Shown here: piece after piece, positions 32,935 through 43,849 of the stretch | Layout: every line of letters begins with the position of its first letter | How positions within the stretch are numbered: position 1 is the stretch's first letter | Assembly: GCA_051294375.1 (NCBI GenBank) | Contig: CM119263.1 | Location: 12,005,130-12,069,129 of the forward strand | Direction: 5' to 3' | From: Paraspadella gotoi | Taxonomy: Eukaryota; Chaetognatha | DNA: 64,000 nucleotides | Position numbers and translations under genes: made by a program | Notes under the pieces: model-generated | The model's database searches: none | Seen by the model: the letters and a program-made list of their open reading frames with translations, nothing else | What the model was told of the DNA's origin: nothing

Positions 32935-33470
32935 ACACATAAATTTAACTTTAATCAAAATTCTAAAAGTGAGGAATGAACAACATTATATTTAATGAAC
33001 ATTTCTGTATAAAAATATTTTATTACAAGTTACAAATTTATGCATTAACCATTAGGCATATTTATACGGAAGTACAATCCAAATTTCCAAGAAGATTTTT
33101 TTGCAGATTTGGATTTGTCCATAAAGATGTTGATGGAAAAGAAATATTGTGGTGATCTTAAAATTCCGCCACCCGTATAGCTGTGCAAACTCCAGCTCAT
33201 CCCATTTGACTTGGACAGCAAAGTATCGTTCACCAACCGTGAGTTCCGGTTCATCCCCTCACGGGTCATGCTGGTTTAAAGTGTGATGGTTTGGCCATAA
33301 ACATGGCCGTTGACATGGTGTGATCACTGCAGGGTCCAAAAGCCCTGAGCGCCAGTTATATTTTCTTTTATCAACTTTGGACAAGGAATTCTCTGCAATC
33401 AAAATTAAGAAAGCTTATTTAATTTCTTTTTATTTTTTATAAGGATAATTCTAATATATAAATATAGCCT
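32935..33470. mobile_element. Repeat family A copy with a 200-bp insertion
   Basis: Family A sequence (GTGAGGAATGAACAACATT...; ...ATCAACTTTGGACAAGG) is split at about 33147-33355. The inserted block contains CATCCCATTTGACTTGG, CACGGGTCATGCTGG and TGGCCATAAACATGGCC. The insert is not recognised. Confidence 0.6.
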
Positions 33471-33479
33471 AATGTAGGG

Positions 33480-34870
33480 TAATTGCAACAAAAATGTTAA
33501 AAATACTTTTTTTCTTCATTCGATTGAATTTAAACGCTTATATTAAGCCCGTTACGAAGTGGTACTTATAATTAATTGGCAGTTTGTTTTTTAAATATCG
33601 GGAATTACGCCAACTGAATTGACGTCAATTTGTAGTTACCTTCCTGCCTCGTTACTGCTGTCAAGGATATTCCAACTAAAAATTTTAAAACGCGCTTTTT
33701 GCTAAATTAAGAAATATATTGTAGTATTGCATTCAGCTTTGATTTCTTTTTTTTACATTTTTGTTTGGCGGTTGCGTGGTGTAAAACTACGCCAAAACCG
33801 TATATATTTTCTATTTAAATATGTGGCGTTAATGATTTTTGGGCAATGAATTTTTAAAATTTATCAAGTTAAATAATTGTAAATGTATATATTTAAATTT
33901 GAATATAATTGGGTGCGTAAAATGGCGTGAAAGGAAGGTTAAACCGTTTAATATATGATATCCAGATTGGCGTAAAGAACTTTCTGATTATTTTCTTTCG
34001 GTAAAAGCTATTCAGTTAAGTGGTTTTAAAGAATTTATCGCGGCATTTTTTTATACTGATGTGGCGTAGAAGTGGCGTAAAATAACAAAGAACCATATAA
34101 CTAACTATTTTAATTTTGTGGCGTAAAGGGTTTTAGTTATTTTCTAATAAAAAACTATTCAGATTAAAGTTGCGTTAGAAGATTTATTTCCACCCTTTTT
34201 TTATGACAGGTGTGGCGTAGAATGGCGTAAAAAACAATCAGAAACCATATAAATATGCATTTATTTTGTTGGCGTGAAAACTTTTTTTCATTATTCCAGA
34301 TAAAAACTATTAAGTTAACATGCTCTGGCATAGAATGGCGTAAATTGACGTAAAAACTGCGCCACTTAATCTCTATCTTCTTTCCCTTTTCCTCCTTTTC
34401 TTTTGTCTTTTATTTGTATATCAATCTCCGATTCTATTGTTTTTCGGTTTTATTTCTTTTAAAATCATAGAAAAACCAAATACCGAAATAAAGTCTAAAT
34501 CCTAGATATAAAAGAAAAAAGAAACACCAACATAAAAGCCAGTGGACCAATTTTTAACTAAAGAGTAATCAGAAATTGTGATCCACAATGGGTCTTTAGG
34601 TTATGTTTTGAAATTGGTTAAAAATACAAACTAATAATAAGAAATTACCCATTATAATAATTACAGGTATCATGTATATTTAGCAAAGGAGGAATGATTG
34701 TAAGCAGCAAAAAAGGGACGATAAATCTTAGATCATATATAATATATTATATCAGTTTCAATACATATTAATGATTCATAGGCCCTTAATATACAGTAGG
34801 AAAGATTATATAAAATGACTATCGCCAGAAACTGGCTGCTGGCGCAATTTTTGGCGCATCATTTTTGGGA
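33480..34870 (+). repeat. Degenerate tandem repeat rich in GGCGTA words
   Basis: At least ten GGCGTA/GGCGTG words occur between 33770 and 34350. Phrases recur at spacings near 145 bp: GTGGCGTAGAATGGCGTAAA, AACCATATAA, AAAACTATTCAGTTAA. Further GGCGCAA/GGCGCT words follow at 34840-34970. No reading frame; the open frame at 34888-35211 shows no recognisable domain. Confidence 0.55.
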
Positions 34871-35224
34871 ATTAACAATGATCTAATTTGTTTGAAAGAA
34901 AAATACATTTGCATCTCCTGTTAACCAAGGAGGTTTTTGGCGAGGAAAGCCTAGTTTTTGGCGCTATCAATAAAAAAGAAATATTGCTTTCCCTTGTACT
35001 AATTTCAAATATTTTATTTTTTAAAATATTCTTTTTTCGATTTTTTGTTAGACTTCACTTCCTACCTACATTCAAAAAAAATAAAAATTTTCTTTTCAAG
35101 TATTTCCATACAGTAAATTTTCAAAAAGCCTTGTTTTTTTGGTATCAAATTCCCGCTAATTTATTTTTTCGGCACGATAGAGAAATAAAAATTTCGTCCG
35201 AATACTGCTAATCCCTTACCTAAT

Positions 35225-35345
35225 TGCAAAAATTAAATAACATAAAATAAATTTTTTTTATAAATTAAATAGTTACTAATTAGTAAATGTTTTACATAAT
35301 TAACTTTTAGAATTATAGTACATAATTTTCCCTATGCTCTACTGT
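35225..35345. mobile_element. Repeat family A arm fragment
   Basis: AATTGCAAAAATTAAATAAC through AACTTTTAGAATTATAG matches one arm of family A. It lies 40 bp upstream of the first recognised ABCA exon. Confidence 0.55.
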
Positions 35346-35385
35346 ATCTAGTATCCAAGTATCTAGTTTTTAACTTTATTTGCAG

Positions 35386-35564
35386 GTTTTCTCGCGGTAC
35401 AATGGGTGTTGGCCAAATATGCTTTACAAGAAGTTAAAAAAAATGCCCGGAGATTCCTCTTTTGGCATAAAACAATTGCCTTTCCCGGATTTGGACTACC
35501 AAGGGCTACGGAAACGATACTTTTATTATTTGATTTTATGATGATTATCAATGCCACTATACAA
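35386..35564 (+). CDS. ABCA-type transporter, exon a (start of first membrane domain helices)
   Basis: First recognised exon of an ABC transporter subfamily A gene, a lipid- or sterol-handling membrane ATPase family. The acceptor is TTTGCAG. The frame gives GFLAVQWVLAKYALQEV, the usual block just before the second membrane helix, then IAFPGFGLPRATETILLLF and a hydrophobic helix ending INATIQ. The donor is CAA|GTATGT. The next exon needs one extra base, so a lost G (CAAG|GTATGT) is likely. The earlier exons (first helix and large extracellular domain) are not seen upstream; a 100-N gap lies 3.6 kb before. The other six exons are at 37369, 43624, 46499, 50328, 52652 and 60450. Confidence 0.65.
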
Positions 35565-35717
35565 GTATGTACAATGTTTAGTAGAGTGAAGTGAAAATAA
35601 TAAAATTTTATAAAATTAAAAATTTAGTATATAGAAGATCGACTTAATTAGATAATAGTCCTTGAACTGTAAGGGTGTACTTGAAGATGTTGGGTAAATC
35701 TATTATATACATGTAAG

Positions 35718-37349
35718 GCATCCGTCTAGAATTTCTGAGACGGCAAGCTCTGTAACTCGAGTCCAAAATGATAATTTGAAAAAGACTTTTTGTCTTGTTA
35801 TGGAGTACTCATATGGCTACTCCCCTTCGGTAAGCCATTGCTCTACAACCACTTTTGGGACATAGCAGTTTATTGTAAAAGTTTACCTTGAGTGGGATTC
35901 AAATCCGACTATTTCATTCTGCGTCGAAATCTTAGTTTTTAACCACTCGCGATCTCGTTAATTAAATAACAAATTCAAAAACTCAATATAAATTTTGTTT
36001 TTTCTTTTCTTTTAGTCAGATCTGCTTTCAGCAGATCCTTACTCTATAATTCACTTTGTCGGTCCCTTAATCTTGTCAGGCATTCACTTATATTATGTCA
36101 GAACATCGAATTATATAATAAATTATGCAAAAAAAAACGTCCGTCTCTCTGTCCATCGCATCCCACCTTACCAGTTACAACATGAATGGATGGATGGATT
36201 GGAATGAAATTTTGTGTGTGGGTAGGGAAGTGTGTCATTGAGCTGAATATGAAGTTTTGATGGAATCGTTTGAGTGGAAATCAGTTTAAATGGAAAAAAA
36301 CAAAACGTGTTTCACTAATTGATAAAGCTTTTTTTTCCCTTTTTATATTAAATGTAAATGCAAGATGTATTAATTAATCAAATAATTAATCAGTTAATTA
36401 ATCAATAATTCAATTAATTAATCGATAATTAATTAATCAGTCATTAATTAATCAAAACAAACTTTTTGGATTAAAATAATTAATTAATTGCCAAAATTAA
36501 TAAATTAATTAACTTGAATTAATTATAAATTAATTATTAATTAATTAATTACCGATAATGATTGTGGGCAGATCGCGACAGATCCTTTGAAAGTCAAGAA
36601 AACATTTACCAAGAATTATTATTGTATTAGCTTATTACCACTTAATTATTGTAGGCAGATCCGACATTGTTTGCTCAAACTTGTTTTTTTGCAAATCAAA
36701 AACTTAAGATTATTTTTTTTTTCAAAATGATTTCATTCTTTCATTCTCTCAATCGTTAGCCTATTTATTAATATTGATACAATAGACGAGGTATAAAAAC
36801 ATTTTAGTGTTTTCACAATAAGCAACTGGATTAAAAACACTTAATAAAAAACTTTAGAAGCACGTGGAAATGTTCAACTTTGCGGCCTCTGACTTCCTCA
36901 TTTCAACATTAAAAATAAGCCAGATATTCGCTTTCTTCTACGTATCAATCGTCGTCGTTGCGAAGTTTCGTCATGAATCGGGAAACTTGGGACTCGGATG
37001 TTGAAATCTTTGTCTTCGATTGTTGAAGGTTTTGTTTCCTCCAAAAAAATTAAAAGGCGAACCTCCAGCTTTCTATAATTTATTTTGTACAAAAATTTTT
37101 ATGAAAATCATTTGGCCGAGTGCTTAGCGCGCCGGATTTCACATTACGAAAAGGTTTCGGTTTCAAATCTGGCCGAAGCTACTTTTTACAATAGGTTCTG
37201 ATGTCCCAAAATTGGTCTTAGAGCAATGGCTTACCGAAGGGGAGTAGCATATGTGTACTCGATATCAAGACAAAATCTCTTTTAAAATTATCATTTGTAC
37301 ACGAGTTACAGAGCTTGCCGTCTCAGAAATTCTAGACGGATGCTACTGT
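35718..37349. mobile_element. Composite inverted-arm element, copy 1
   Basis: Outer arms of about 240 bp are inverted: GCATCCGTCTAGAATTTCTG at the left, its reverse complement ending ACTGT at the right. Each arm ends inward in a different tRNA-like head. On the minus strand the left one is GCGAGTGGTTAAAAACTAAG then GGATTTGAATCCCAC. The right one is TTGGCCGAGTGCTTAGCGCG then GTTTCAAATCTGGCC. Between the arms lie a family D copy (36017-36680) and about 400 bp of shared sequence. The same arrangement recurs at 40733-42507. The right end stops about 20 bp before the ABCA exon b. Confidence 0.7.
36017..36680 (+). mobile_element. Repeat family D copy inside composite element 1
   Basis: Starts AGTCAGATCTGCTTTCAGCAG, includes GGATGGATGGATTGGAATG and a TTAATTAA-rich stretch, and ends in GTAGGCAGATCCGACATTG. 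Confidence 0.75.
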
Positions 37350-37368
37350 ATCTATCTGTTTTTTTCAG

Positions 37369-37624
37369 TAATATTAGAAGCTACAAGTAAAGAAAAAGAA
37401 TCTGGAATGAAAGAATTATTGGCTATATTTTGGTGTGTCGCCATGTATCCAGCGAGGCGCTTTGGTTTATCCATCATCTTTTAGTGATATTATTTCCATT
37501 TGTCTGTAGTTTGGATAAATTATGCAATATTGCTACGTGGACAAGTTGAATTTGGTCTTAGTTTTTTATTTATAATTTCGTTTTATTTGGCGGGTATTTC
37601 TACAGCTAGAATTTTTAGTGTGAC
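37369..37624 (+). CDS. ABCA-type transporter, exon b (membrane helices), two frame changes
   Basis: After the acceptor TTTTTTTCAG the reading gives VILEATSKEKESGMKELLAIF, the conserved cytosolic EKE-x-G-MKE block of ABCA proteins. Then come GVSP, ALWFIHHLLVILFPFV and LLRGQVEFGLSFLFIISFYL, ending ARIFSVT and donor GTAAGT. Two single-base frame changes interrupt the exon, near 37445 and 37510. The other downstream exons read through, so assembly error is more likely than pseudogenisation, but this is not certain. A composite repeat element ends immediately upstream. Confidence 0.75.
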
Positions 37625-37689
37625 GTAAGTTTGTTTTTAGTTGCGCCACGAGGACTCGCAGAGCAACTCCATAAGTCAACTTTTTTGGT

Positions 37690-38085
37690 CGGTCTGTCGC
37701 AGAAAAAAATATAACTTATTTAAAAATTATTTCATTAAGTGGGTTAAAAATTAAAAAAAACTATATTTAATATAAAAAAGTTAATTTTCAGCTTAAAATA
37801 TAACTTTTTCTGATTTTTGACCCACTTAATGAAGAATTTTTCCAAATTTTTTTACTTTTATGACGAATCTAAATCTGCAAAAAAAATCTTTAAAAAAACA
37901 GTTCTTAAATTTTAACATTTATTGGATTAGTAGTACTCTGTATAAATATGGCCTAATGCGTAAATTGTGACATTTATAATAAAAAATTTTTATACAGAAA
38001 TGTTCATAAATGTTCCTCACTGTTAGAATTTTAATTAGTTAAGTTAAATTTATAAATTTTACTATGCCTTACTACACAGGATTAC
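37690..38085. mobile_element. Repeat family A fragment
   Basis: Central and one-arm sequence (TTCATTAAGTGGGTTAAAAA; ...AATTTTACTATGCCTTAC) without the other terminal arm. Confidence 0.65.
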
Positions 38086-38534
38086 TCAGCTAAACAGATA
38101 AAGGATAAATTTTAGAAAATAAAGTTAATGTAACAAAAAAGTTTGATCAAGCAATACCAGATCTGGATACTGGGACAGTGCACACTACACAGTAGGGCGT
38201 AGTGAAGGTTACATACAAAAATTCTAATGTCAATTAATAAATACCATCAGTGAACGCATTAATTTGTAAAAAAAATTAATTTTATATCCTTCAATCTTCG
38301 CAGTAGGCTATATTATCAATATTAAAATATTATAATATATATTATATTATATTATCTATTTTCATTAAGATGACCCTAGTCATCAATCAAAGGACGCTTT
38401 AACCTTCGAAGAATTGAAAACGGATCAGAGGATCGGAGCGAATGACTCAAGGATGGAATCGACTAATGCGATTGCAAGACTGCAAGCTTGATGGAAAATC
38501 TACCCGTGTCGATCCCTTCTAAGCTATAAATACA

Positions 38535-38835
38535 CTTAGCCTTGTGGATAAGGCGCTACGTGGGCTGAAGATGACTGTCCGTAACTTCTATAACCCCCTC
38601 TAGCAAGCCATGGAACGGGTCTTGGGCTTGGAACCAGGCTTGAGGGTTTGCCATGCCCCCAAGGCGGCTTACGGTCGTCCTCACGCTTCCTGCAGGGTAG
38701 GTACCAGGGTTGGGATTTGAACCGGTACCGTAGTGGTCATGAGCTGATGGCTTTACTGAATGAGCCACCGGGTCACAACTGAAAGTGTCATGATTCTAGG
38801 CGGGGTGAACCTAGGCAATGCCTGACTACATGCCC
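38535..38835 (-). mobile_element. SINE family 2 copy
   Basis: On the minus strand the tRNA-like head reads GTGACCCGGTGGCTCATT (A-box TGGCTCATTCAGTAAAG) and GGTACCGGTTCAAATCCCAA (B-box). The body, with CTCAAGCCTGGTTCCAAG and GCCTTATCCACA, follows. Confidence 0.8.
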
Positions 38836-38949
38836 CCCAGATTGTAACCCACCCTGCACTGTTCCAGTGGAGGGAGGGGAGGCAATCTTCAGCTAGACCA
38901 AGGGCCTGGAATCAGAAGGTTGGAATACGCTCGACAGGATTAGGCTCAC

Positions 38950-39236
38950 CAGTGTGGATAAGGCGCTACGTGGGCTGAAGATGACTGTCCGTAACTTCTA
39001 TAACCCCCTCTAGCAGCCATGGAACGGGTCCTGGGCTTGGAACCAGGCTTGAGGGTTTGCCATGCCCCAAGGCGGCTTACAGCCATCCTCAACGCTTCCC
39101 GCAGGGTAGGTACGCCGGGTAGGGATTGAACCCGGTACCGTAGTGGTCATGAGCTGATGGCTTACTCAATGAGCCACCGGGTCACAACTGAAAGTGTCAT
39201 GATTCTAGGCGGGGTGAACTAGGCAATGCCCGACTA
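38950..39236 (-). mobile_element. SINE family 2, second copy
   Basis: Near-identical to the copy 400 bp upstream and in the same orientation. A third copy, on the plus strand, is at 41022-41302. Confidence 0.8.
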
Positions 39237-40315
39237 CATATAGTACTATCCTTATAAGATCAAAAAATTTCAAAAAAGGCTCTTCTTAATTTTGATTGCA
39301 GATTTGAATTCCTCGTTAAAAATTAATAACAGAAAATATAAATCATTTTTAAAAATTATTTAATTAAGTGGGTAAAAAATTTAAAAAATCTATTTAATAT
39401 GTAAAATTTTAATTTCAGTTTAAAAAACAAATTTTTTTTCTATATTTGATCAACTTAATGAAAGAATTTTTTAAAAGAGTTATATATTCTTTATATCAAC
39501 TTTTCATGACGAATCCAAATCTGCCAAAAAATTTACAAAAAACTATTTTGTAATTTTAACATTTATTGAATTAGTACTAGTATAAATATGGCATATTGCG
39601 TAAATTGTAAAATTTATTATAAAATTTTTTTATACATAAATGTTCATTAGTATAATGTTATTCGTTTCCTCACTTTTAGAATTTTAATTAAAGTTAAATT
39701 TAGAATTTTTACTACGCTTTACTACACAGGATTACTCACCCCAAACAGATAAAGGATAAATTTTTAGAAATAACAATATTGTACAAACAAGTTTGAGCAA
39801 GCAATACCAGATCTGCCCCTGATCATTTACCGGTAAGAATCTAATCAGATATAAATCAGTTCTACGCCAATACATATTAAATCGCTTTCAAGGGATTAAA
39901 CTGAAATTGTTACTGCGGCACAAATATTATTTTGCTAGCTTGAATTTTGAATATTTTTTTAGCAGAAAAATTCTGTTTGTCTGTCTGTCCGTTCGTCCGT
40001 CCCCAACTGAGCTTTGAATGCTAATTACTATGATTGTATTGGGCGATTGACTTAAAATTTTGTATGCCGGTAGGAACGTGTGTGATTTAGCTGGAAATAA
40101 AGTTTCGATGGAATTGTCCGAGTGGAAATGAGGTAAAATGGAAAAAATATAAAAAAAAACTATTTCACTAATGAAATTTATTGAACGCAATATAAAAATT
40201 ATCTATTCAATATACTAAATAAGCTATCTTGCCCCTAGACTTTGGACAGGCTTTGGTGGTTTTAGGCCTTCATCACTCTTACAAGATAATGACATAGCAA
40301 ATCCATGCAAGTGAA

Positions 40316-40514
40316 GAGACAGTAATTATTGTTGTGTTAGTGACAGAACCATTCAATATAAGCAGTCCCTGAGCTTCGGATCAGGCTGTAACACCATGTT
40401 ACAGGCGGGTAAGCGCCCCATCCCTCTTAACTGCCAAACGACCACCGGGCGAAATGACTTGGCCTCCGGCACCAATGGCCGCTGATGAACGGTTGGTGGA
40501 TTTTAGTCCACCAT
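40316..40514 (-). mobile_element. SINE family 1 copy, minus strand
   Basis: Reverse complement of the family 1 unit (AACCGTTCATCAGCGGCC head; GTTACAGCCTGATCCGAAGC body). Confidence 0.8.
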
Positions 40515-40732
40515 ACAAGCTTTCAATCAAGACTCTCTCCCAGTCTCGTTTATTCACTCCCAGAGTACCTGGCTTCCATATCAATGAGGTGGTATATATT
40601 TAAAGAATGTTTCAATTGTATGAAAGACCACTCCCTTAAGTATTGGATCGGGGAATACTTATTGTACTCTGCACTAGCATTAAAATACAAGGAGCTGAAT
40701 TTTAAATTTAATTTTATCCATTCATTTAAGCT

Positions 40733-42507
40733 ACAGTAGCATCCGTCTAGAATTTCTGAGTCGGCAAGCTCTGTAACTCGAGTACAAATAATAATTTGAA
40801 AGATAGTTTTTGTCGTGTTATCGAGTACTCATATGGCGACTCCCCCTTCGTAACCCATTGCTCTACGACCACTTTTGGGACATAGCAGTTTATTGTAAAA
40901 GTTTACCTTGAGTGGGATTCGAATCCTACCATTCCATTCTGCGTCGAAGTCTTAGTTTTTAACCACTGCGCCATCTCGTTATTTAAAAAATATTATTCAA
41001 AAACCTCAATATAAATTTGTAGTCGGGCATTGCCTAGGTTCACCCCGCCTAGAATCATGACACTTTCAGTTGTGACCCGGTGCTCATTGAGTAAAAGCCA
41101 TCAGCTCATGACCACTAGGTACCGGGTTCAATCCAACCCGGTACCTACCCCTGCGGAAGCGTGAGGACGGCCGTAAGCCGCCTTGGGGGCATGGCAAACC
41201 CTCAAGCCTGGTTCCAAGCCCAGGGACCCGTTCCATGGCTGCTAGAGGGGGTTATAAGAAGTTACGGACAGTCATCTTCAGCCCACGTAGCGCCTTATCC
41301 ACAAATTTTGGTTTTTCTTTTCTTTTTAGTCAGATCTGGAAAAAAAAAATATTTCACTATTTGAACACCAATTACTCATGAGTGGATGGGGAGATTGACT
41401 TGAAATTTTGTATGGGGGTAGAAAAGTGTGTGATTAAACTGAAATCAAGTTTCGATGGAATTGTTTGAGTGGAAATGAGTGAAATGGAAAAAAACAAAAA
41501 AATGTGTTTCACTAATTGATTATGCTTTTTATATTAAATATAAATGCAAGATGTATTAATTAATCAAATAATTAATCAGTTAATTAAATAATAAGTCAAT
41601 TAATTAATCAATAATTAATTAATCAGTCAATTAATCAATCAAAACAAACATTTGGATCAAAATAATTAATTAGGCAATTAATTAATTAATTAATTAACCG
41701 ATAATGATCGTTGGCAGATCCGACATTGTTTGCTCAAACTTCTTTATGTTACAACGTGTTATGATCTGTTAAGATCATAAATTTAAAGTCAGAAAACGTT
41801 ACCAAAAATTATCATCATATTAGCTTATTACTGGCTTAATTATTGTAGACATTGTTTGCTCAAAACTTGTATTTTTGCAAATCAAAAACTTAGATTATTC
41901 TTTTTTCAAAACAATTTCATTCTTTCATTCTCTCAATCATGAGCCTATTTATTAATATTGATACAATAAGCAACTAGATAAAAACACTTAATAAAACACC
42001 TTAAAAGCAAGGTGAAAATGTTCAACGTCGCGGCTTAAAGAGGCAACTGACTTTTCCTCAATTTCAAACATTAAAAATAAGCCAGTATTCACTTTTCTTC
42101 GTATTAATCGTCGTCATTGCAACATTCTGTCATGAATCGGGAAACTTGGGACTCTGATGTCGAAATCCTGCCTTCGAACGTTGAATTTTTTGTTTCCCCA
42201 AAAAATTAAAAGTGAAACTACAGCTTTATATAATTTAATTTGTAACAAATTTTTTTGAAAATCATTTGGCCGAGTGCTTAGCGCGCCGGATTTCAATGTT
42301 ACGAAAAGGTTTCAGGTTCAAATCTGGCTGAAGCAATCTTTTTACAATAAGTTCTGATGTCCCAAAATTGGTCGTAGAGCAATGGCTTACCGAAGGGGAG
42401 TAGCCATATGTGTACTCGATATCAAGACAAAAGCTTCTCTTTAAAATTCTCATTTGTATCAAGTTACAGAGCTTGCCGTCTCAGAAATTCTAGACGGATG
42501 CTACTGT
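40733..42507. mobile_element. Composite inverted-arm element, copy 2
   Basis: Bounded by ACAGTAGCATCCG and its reverse complement CGGATGCTACTGT. The order is as in copy 1: left arm with tRNA-like head (minus strand: GATGGCGCAGTGGTTAAAAA and GTAGGATTCGAATCCCAC), family D copy (41333-41740), shared spacer, right arm with the other tRNA-like head (TTTGGCCGAGTGCTTAGC, GTTCAAATCTGGC). A SINE family 2 copy is inserted at 41022-41302 and is absent from copy 1. Confidence 0.72.
41022..41302 (+). mobile_element. SINE family 2 copy inside composite element 2
   Basis: Plus-strand copy: GTGACCCGGTGCTCATTGAG, ACCGGGTTCAATCC, then the body ending AGCGCCTTATCCACA. Confidence 0.8.
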
Positions 42508-42802
42508 ATCTTGCCTTGACTTTGGATAGGCTTTAGTGGTTTTAGGCCTCCATCACTCCTACAAGATAATACTATATGATTATTTTCTTTTATTTTATAT
42601 TAACTGTAAATTCAAGCTGCCTTAATTAATTATTAATAAAATAGTAATTAATTAATTAATTATTAATTTTTTTGTAATTAATATTTATTTTTTGATCAAG
42701 ATTATTGTTTTGTGATTGAGAGGCGAGTCAAAGTGGAAAAACGATTTTGACGCGAATAAAAAAAATTAATATTAATTAATTATCTGATCAGCTGTTTACT
42801 AA

Positions 42803-43411
42803 GGCGTAGTCAAAGTTACATACGAAAATTCTAAAATCAATTATGAACAACATCCATCAGTGAACATTAATTTGTAAAAAAAAAATAATTTATATTTTTT
42901 TTAATTTTCGCAGTAGGCTATATTTATATATAGTACTATCCTTATAAAATCGAAAAATTTCAAAATAGGCTTTTCTTAATTTTGATTGCAGATTTGAATT
43001 CCTCGTCAAAAGTTGATAAAAGAAAATATAAATCGTTTTTTAAAAATTCTTTCATTAAGTGGGTTAAAAATTTAAAAAAAATATATTTAATATATAAAAA
43101 GTTAATTTCAGCTTAAAATATAGCTTTTTCTAATTTTTGACCCACTTAATGAAGGAATTTTTCAAAAAGAGTTATATTTCTTTTTATCAACTTTTTATGA
43201 CAAATCCAAATCTGCAAAAAAAAAATTTAAAAAAACTGTTTAGAAATTTTAACATTTATTGGTTAGTACTAGTATAAATATGGCCTACTGCGTAAATTAT
43301 AAAATTTGTTAAAATTTTTTTTATTACATAAATGTTTATTAGTATAATGTTGTTCGTTCCTCACTTTTAGAATTTTAATTAAAGTAAAATTTAGGAATTT
43401 TACTACGCCTT
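42803..43411. mobile_element. Repeat family A, complete copy (609 bp)
   Basis: Starts TAAGGCGTAGTCAAAGTTAC and ends AATTTTACTACGCCTTA. The two halves are imperfect inverted copies of each other, and the central block contains TTCATTAAGTGGG in both orientations. It serves as the reference copy for the family. Confidence 0.8.
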
Positions 43412-43623
43412 ACGGTTTACCGCTAATGATCGTGGGCAGATCCGGCATTGTTTGCTCTAACTTGTTATATTTTCGTAAAACGACCGCAAGTAAAATCTGT
43501 GACAAATATCGAGTCATAACTAAAAAGGTCTTAAAAATGCAAGAATACATATTTTTCACAATCAATAAATGACTATATCTCAGGGACTGAACTCTAATCC
43601 TAAAGTCTATATTCCATATTCAG

Positions 43624-43846
43624 CACCAACACTACAAGAAGTGGTACCATCGTTCTTTTAGTTCATTGGTATATTTCCACTATTGCGTCGCAATCCTTTT
43701 TTAAACCTGACACTGACTTATGGATAGTTTTGATGTTTAGCTTGATTTCCTCTCACTTGGCTGGAGCGATGGGACTAATTGTTTTGAATTCTTATATGCA
43801 AACAAAAACTGTTCTTACAGCAAGTTTAATAAATACCCCAGCAACA
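43624..43846 (+). CDS. ABCA-type transporter, exon c (membrane helices)
   Basis: The acceptor is CCATATTCAG and phase 2 joins exon b. The frame reads TTNTTRSGTIVLLVHWYIS (equivalent to the FFSKARTAGT helix of ABCA proteins), then DTDLWIVLMFSLISSHLAGA (the SLLSP helix region), and ends ASLINTPAT, the conserved INTP block. The donor is ACA|GTTAAG. It continues in phase 0 into the next exon. Confidence 0.72.
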
Positions 43847-43849
43847 GTT

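Larger units (their letters stand above)
38193..39725. mobile_element. Repeat family A copy split by two SINE family 2 copies
   Basis: Left arm at 38193-38340 (AGGGCGTAGTGAAGGTTACA), remainder at 39237-39725 ending CTACGCTTTACTACAC. The block between holds a short unrecognised segment and two SINEs. Confidence 0.65.

Noticed and set aside
34888-35211. 107-residue Phe-rich open frame as a missing ABCA exon
   Set aside because: No ABCA block, no splice sites that keep phase, AT-rich composition.
35800-35960. Possible functional tRNA genes in the SINE heads
   Set aside because: Only A- and B-box-like parts are preserved; acceptor stems do not close, and they are joined to repeated bodies.
38556-38768. 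Open frames inside SINE copies (also 41161, 49529 and 48289)
   Set aside because: They overlap tRNA-derived SINE heads and bodies or an antisense Penelope-like fragment, with no domain.
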